From contig NC_054869.1 of assembly GCF_018320785.1 (NCBI RefSeq), positions 35,194,289 to 35,258,288 of the forward strand: 64,000 nucleotides of DNA, in the 5' to 3' direction. The notes beneath the pieces are model-generated. The model did no database searches. It was not told the DNA's origin and saw only the letters and a list, made by a program, of their open reading frames with translations. Position 1 is the stretch's first letter. Every line of letters begins with the position of its first letter. This document shows, in pieces, positions 62,950 to 64,000 of this stretch. Source of the DNA: Cheilinus undulatus. Taxonomy: Eukaryota; Chordata; Actinopteri; Labriformes; Labridae. The translations under genes and the position numbers were made by a program.

Positions 62950-64000
62950 CCTCTCGGCTAACTTTATACCAAGCCATACAATCTATAATCGAAAGCATCG
63001 CAGAGAATAAGTAATTTCTGGAATAATAAATGTCAGAGAACCCCAGATCTTAATTATGCAAAAGACAGTTCTTGAGATAAAATGTATTTTTAGGCCCTTT
63101 TACTAAATATACATGGTGTTAAGTGTTGGGGAGATGAAGATGACTCTTGTAATTTACTGCAGAAACAGATGCAGTAGCAGTGCACAGTGTGGGTACCTAG
63201 TGTTAAGTCCTACATTCAAAACTTTATTGAAGTATGGTATTAGCATTGTAATTTGGCTCAATGATGAGGAGTAGACCTATGGTGTCATAGTGGTAAAATA
63301 TTTCTTGTTTTTCATGAATAAATAGTTTAGCAAGAGAATCAAGGAGTAACTTTACATGTCAACAGTTATTAAGGAGCCGAGCACCCCTAAAGGCCTGAGC
63401 CTAAAACCACCCCTATCTAAAGCATTTGTCCATATATTCACCCTCTGTGAAATGACCACCAACTAGTGAGACATAGGTTAAATGCAGATAGACTTTATGT
63501 TCCCTAATTACCCTTTTTGGCAACATAATTAAGACAAAGAAGAGAAAAGTTATATTTTTGTTCCTATGAAATACCAAGCTATTTGCATGGTGACACCTCA
63601 TTAAAAGATCTATGTGATTAAGTGAGGGGCTAGGTCATATATAGAACTAAAAGAAACAAACTAAAACATATTTTATACCACTTAAGTCAGTTTTGCCCTG
63701 TTCCTATCTTCTACTAAACAACAAACAAAAACTAAAAGGCTTTATTCAACTTATCAAAGTTTTGCATTTGTTATTACAACAAAATTGAAATAACACATGT
63801 TCCTTAAATGAAAATAGCTTTATTATATCTAACAATTGTTAGTCTTTATAAGCCTTCTGCAGGTGTTTGCAGAGAGATGAGTATTTAGACAGCAGATTCG
63901 GTATATTTTACAAAAAATGTAAAATAGTCAAAGCATACTTAAGTTCTTGGAATGATTGCAGTTAAGTCCAAAACACAAGTCAGAGGCTCCCAGAAATGCA
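62950..64000. other. Non-coding to the window end
   Basis: AT-rich, no gene, RNA or repeat recognised. Confidence 0.5.

Overview
The window is nuclear DNA of a ray-finned fish, most likely a percomorph teleost. The evidence is intron-containing vertebrate genes with GT-AG splice sites, AT-rich non-coding DNA, and a typical teleost repeat set: several Tc1/mariner families, hAT elements and MITEs, L2/Rex-type LINEs, and tRNA-headed SINEs whose tail ends in a 'cctatc-aaataaaggc' type sequence. The species cannot be named from sequence alone.

Five host genes can be read. (1) 2806-2920, + strand: the last coding exon of rnf122, a membrane RING-type E3 ubiquitin ligase; its other exons lie upstream of the window. 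(2) 14543-28401, +: a complete nine-coding-exon csgalnact1, a Golgi enzyme that adds GalNAc in chondroitin sulfate synthesis. (3) 32270-40761, +: a complete six-exon plpp1, a six-pass membrane lipid phosphatase. (4) 47706-51572, -: a complete eleven-coding-exon atp5f1a, the alpha subunit of mitochondrial ATP synthase. (5) 56266-58659, -: a complete two-exon mpeg1, the macrophage pore-forming protein perforin-2. All splice phases in the four complete genes agree, giving predicted proteins of 535, 283, 551 and 703 residues.

Layout: 0-14 kb holds the rnf122 tail and then a repeat-rich gap with a rearranged Tc1, a second Tc1 relic, an L2 LINE split by a MITE, and two long T-rich arrays built from a degenerate unit of about 40 bp. 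14.5-28.6 kb is csgalnact1, with introns carrying SINEs, a LINE endonuclease fragment split by a solo LTR, a second copy of the MITE, another LINE relic and a Tc1 fragment. 28.6-31.8 kb is a gap ending in a degenerate A-rich tandem array. 31.8-41.6 kb is plpp1. 41.6-47.6 kb holds a Tc1/mariner copy with both ends. 47.6-51.6 kb is atp5f1a. 51.6-56.2 kb contains nested hAT elements and a hAT BED-finger fragment. 56.2-58.8 kb is mpeg1. 58.8-64 kb contains Tc1 and LINE relics and a CpG-bearing cluster of inverted repeats.

The genes are unrelated housekeeping, matrix-synthesis, lipid-signalling and immune genes; nothing suggests a shared pathway or operon-like system. I found no convincing undescribed system. 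The most interesting items are the nested transposon insertions with clean target-site duplications, the pair of related MITEs that keep a short conserved reading frame, the T-rich arrays, and a Leu in the normally Gly-Gly-Glu-Asp motif of csgalnact1.
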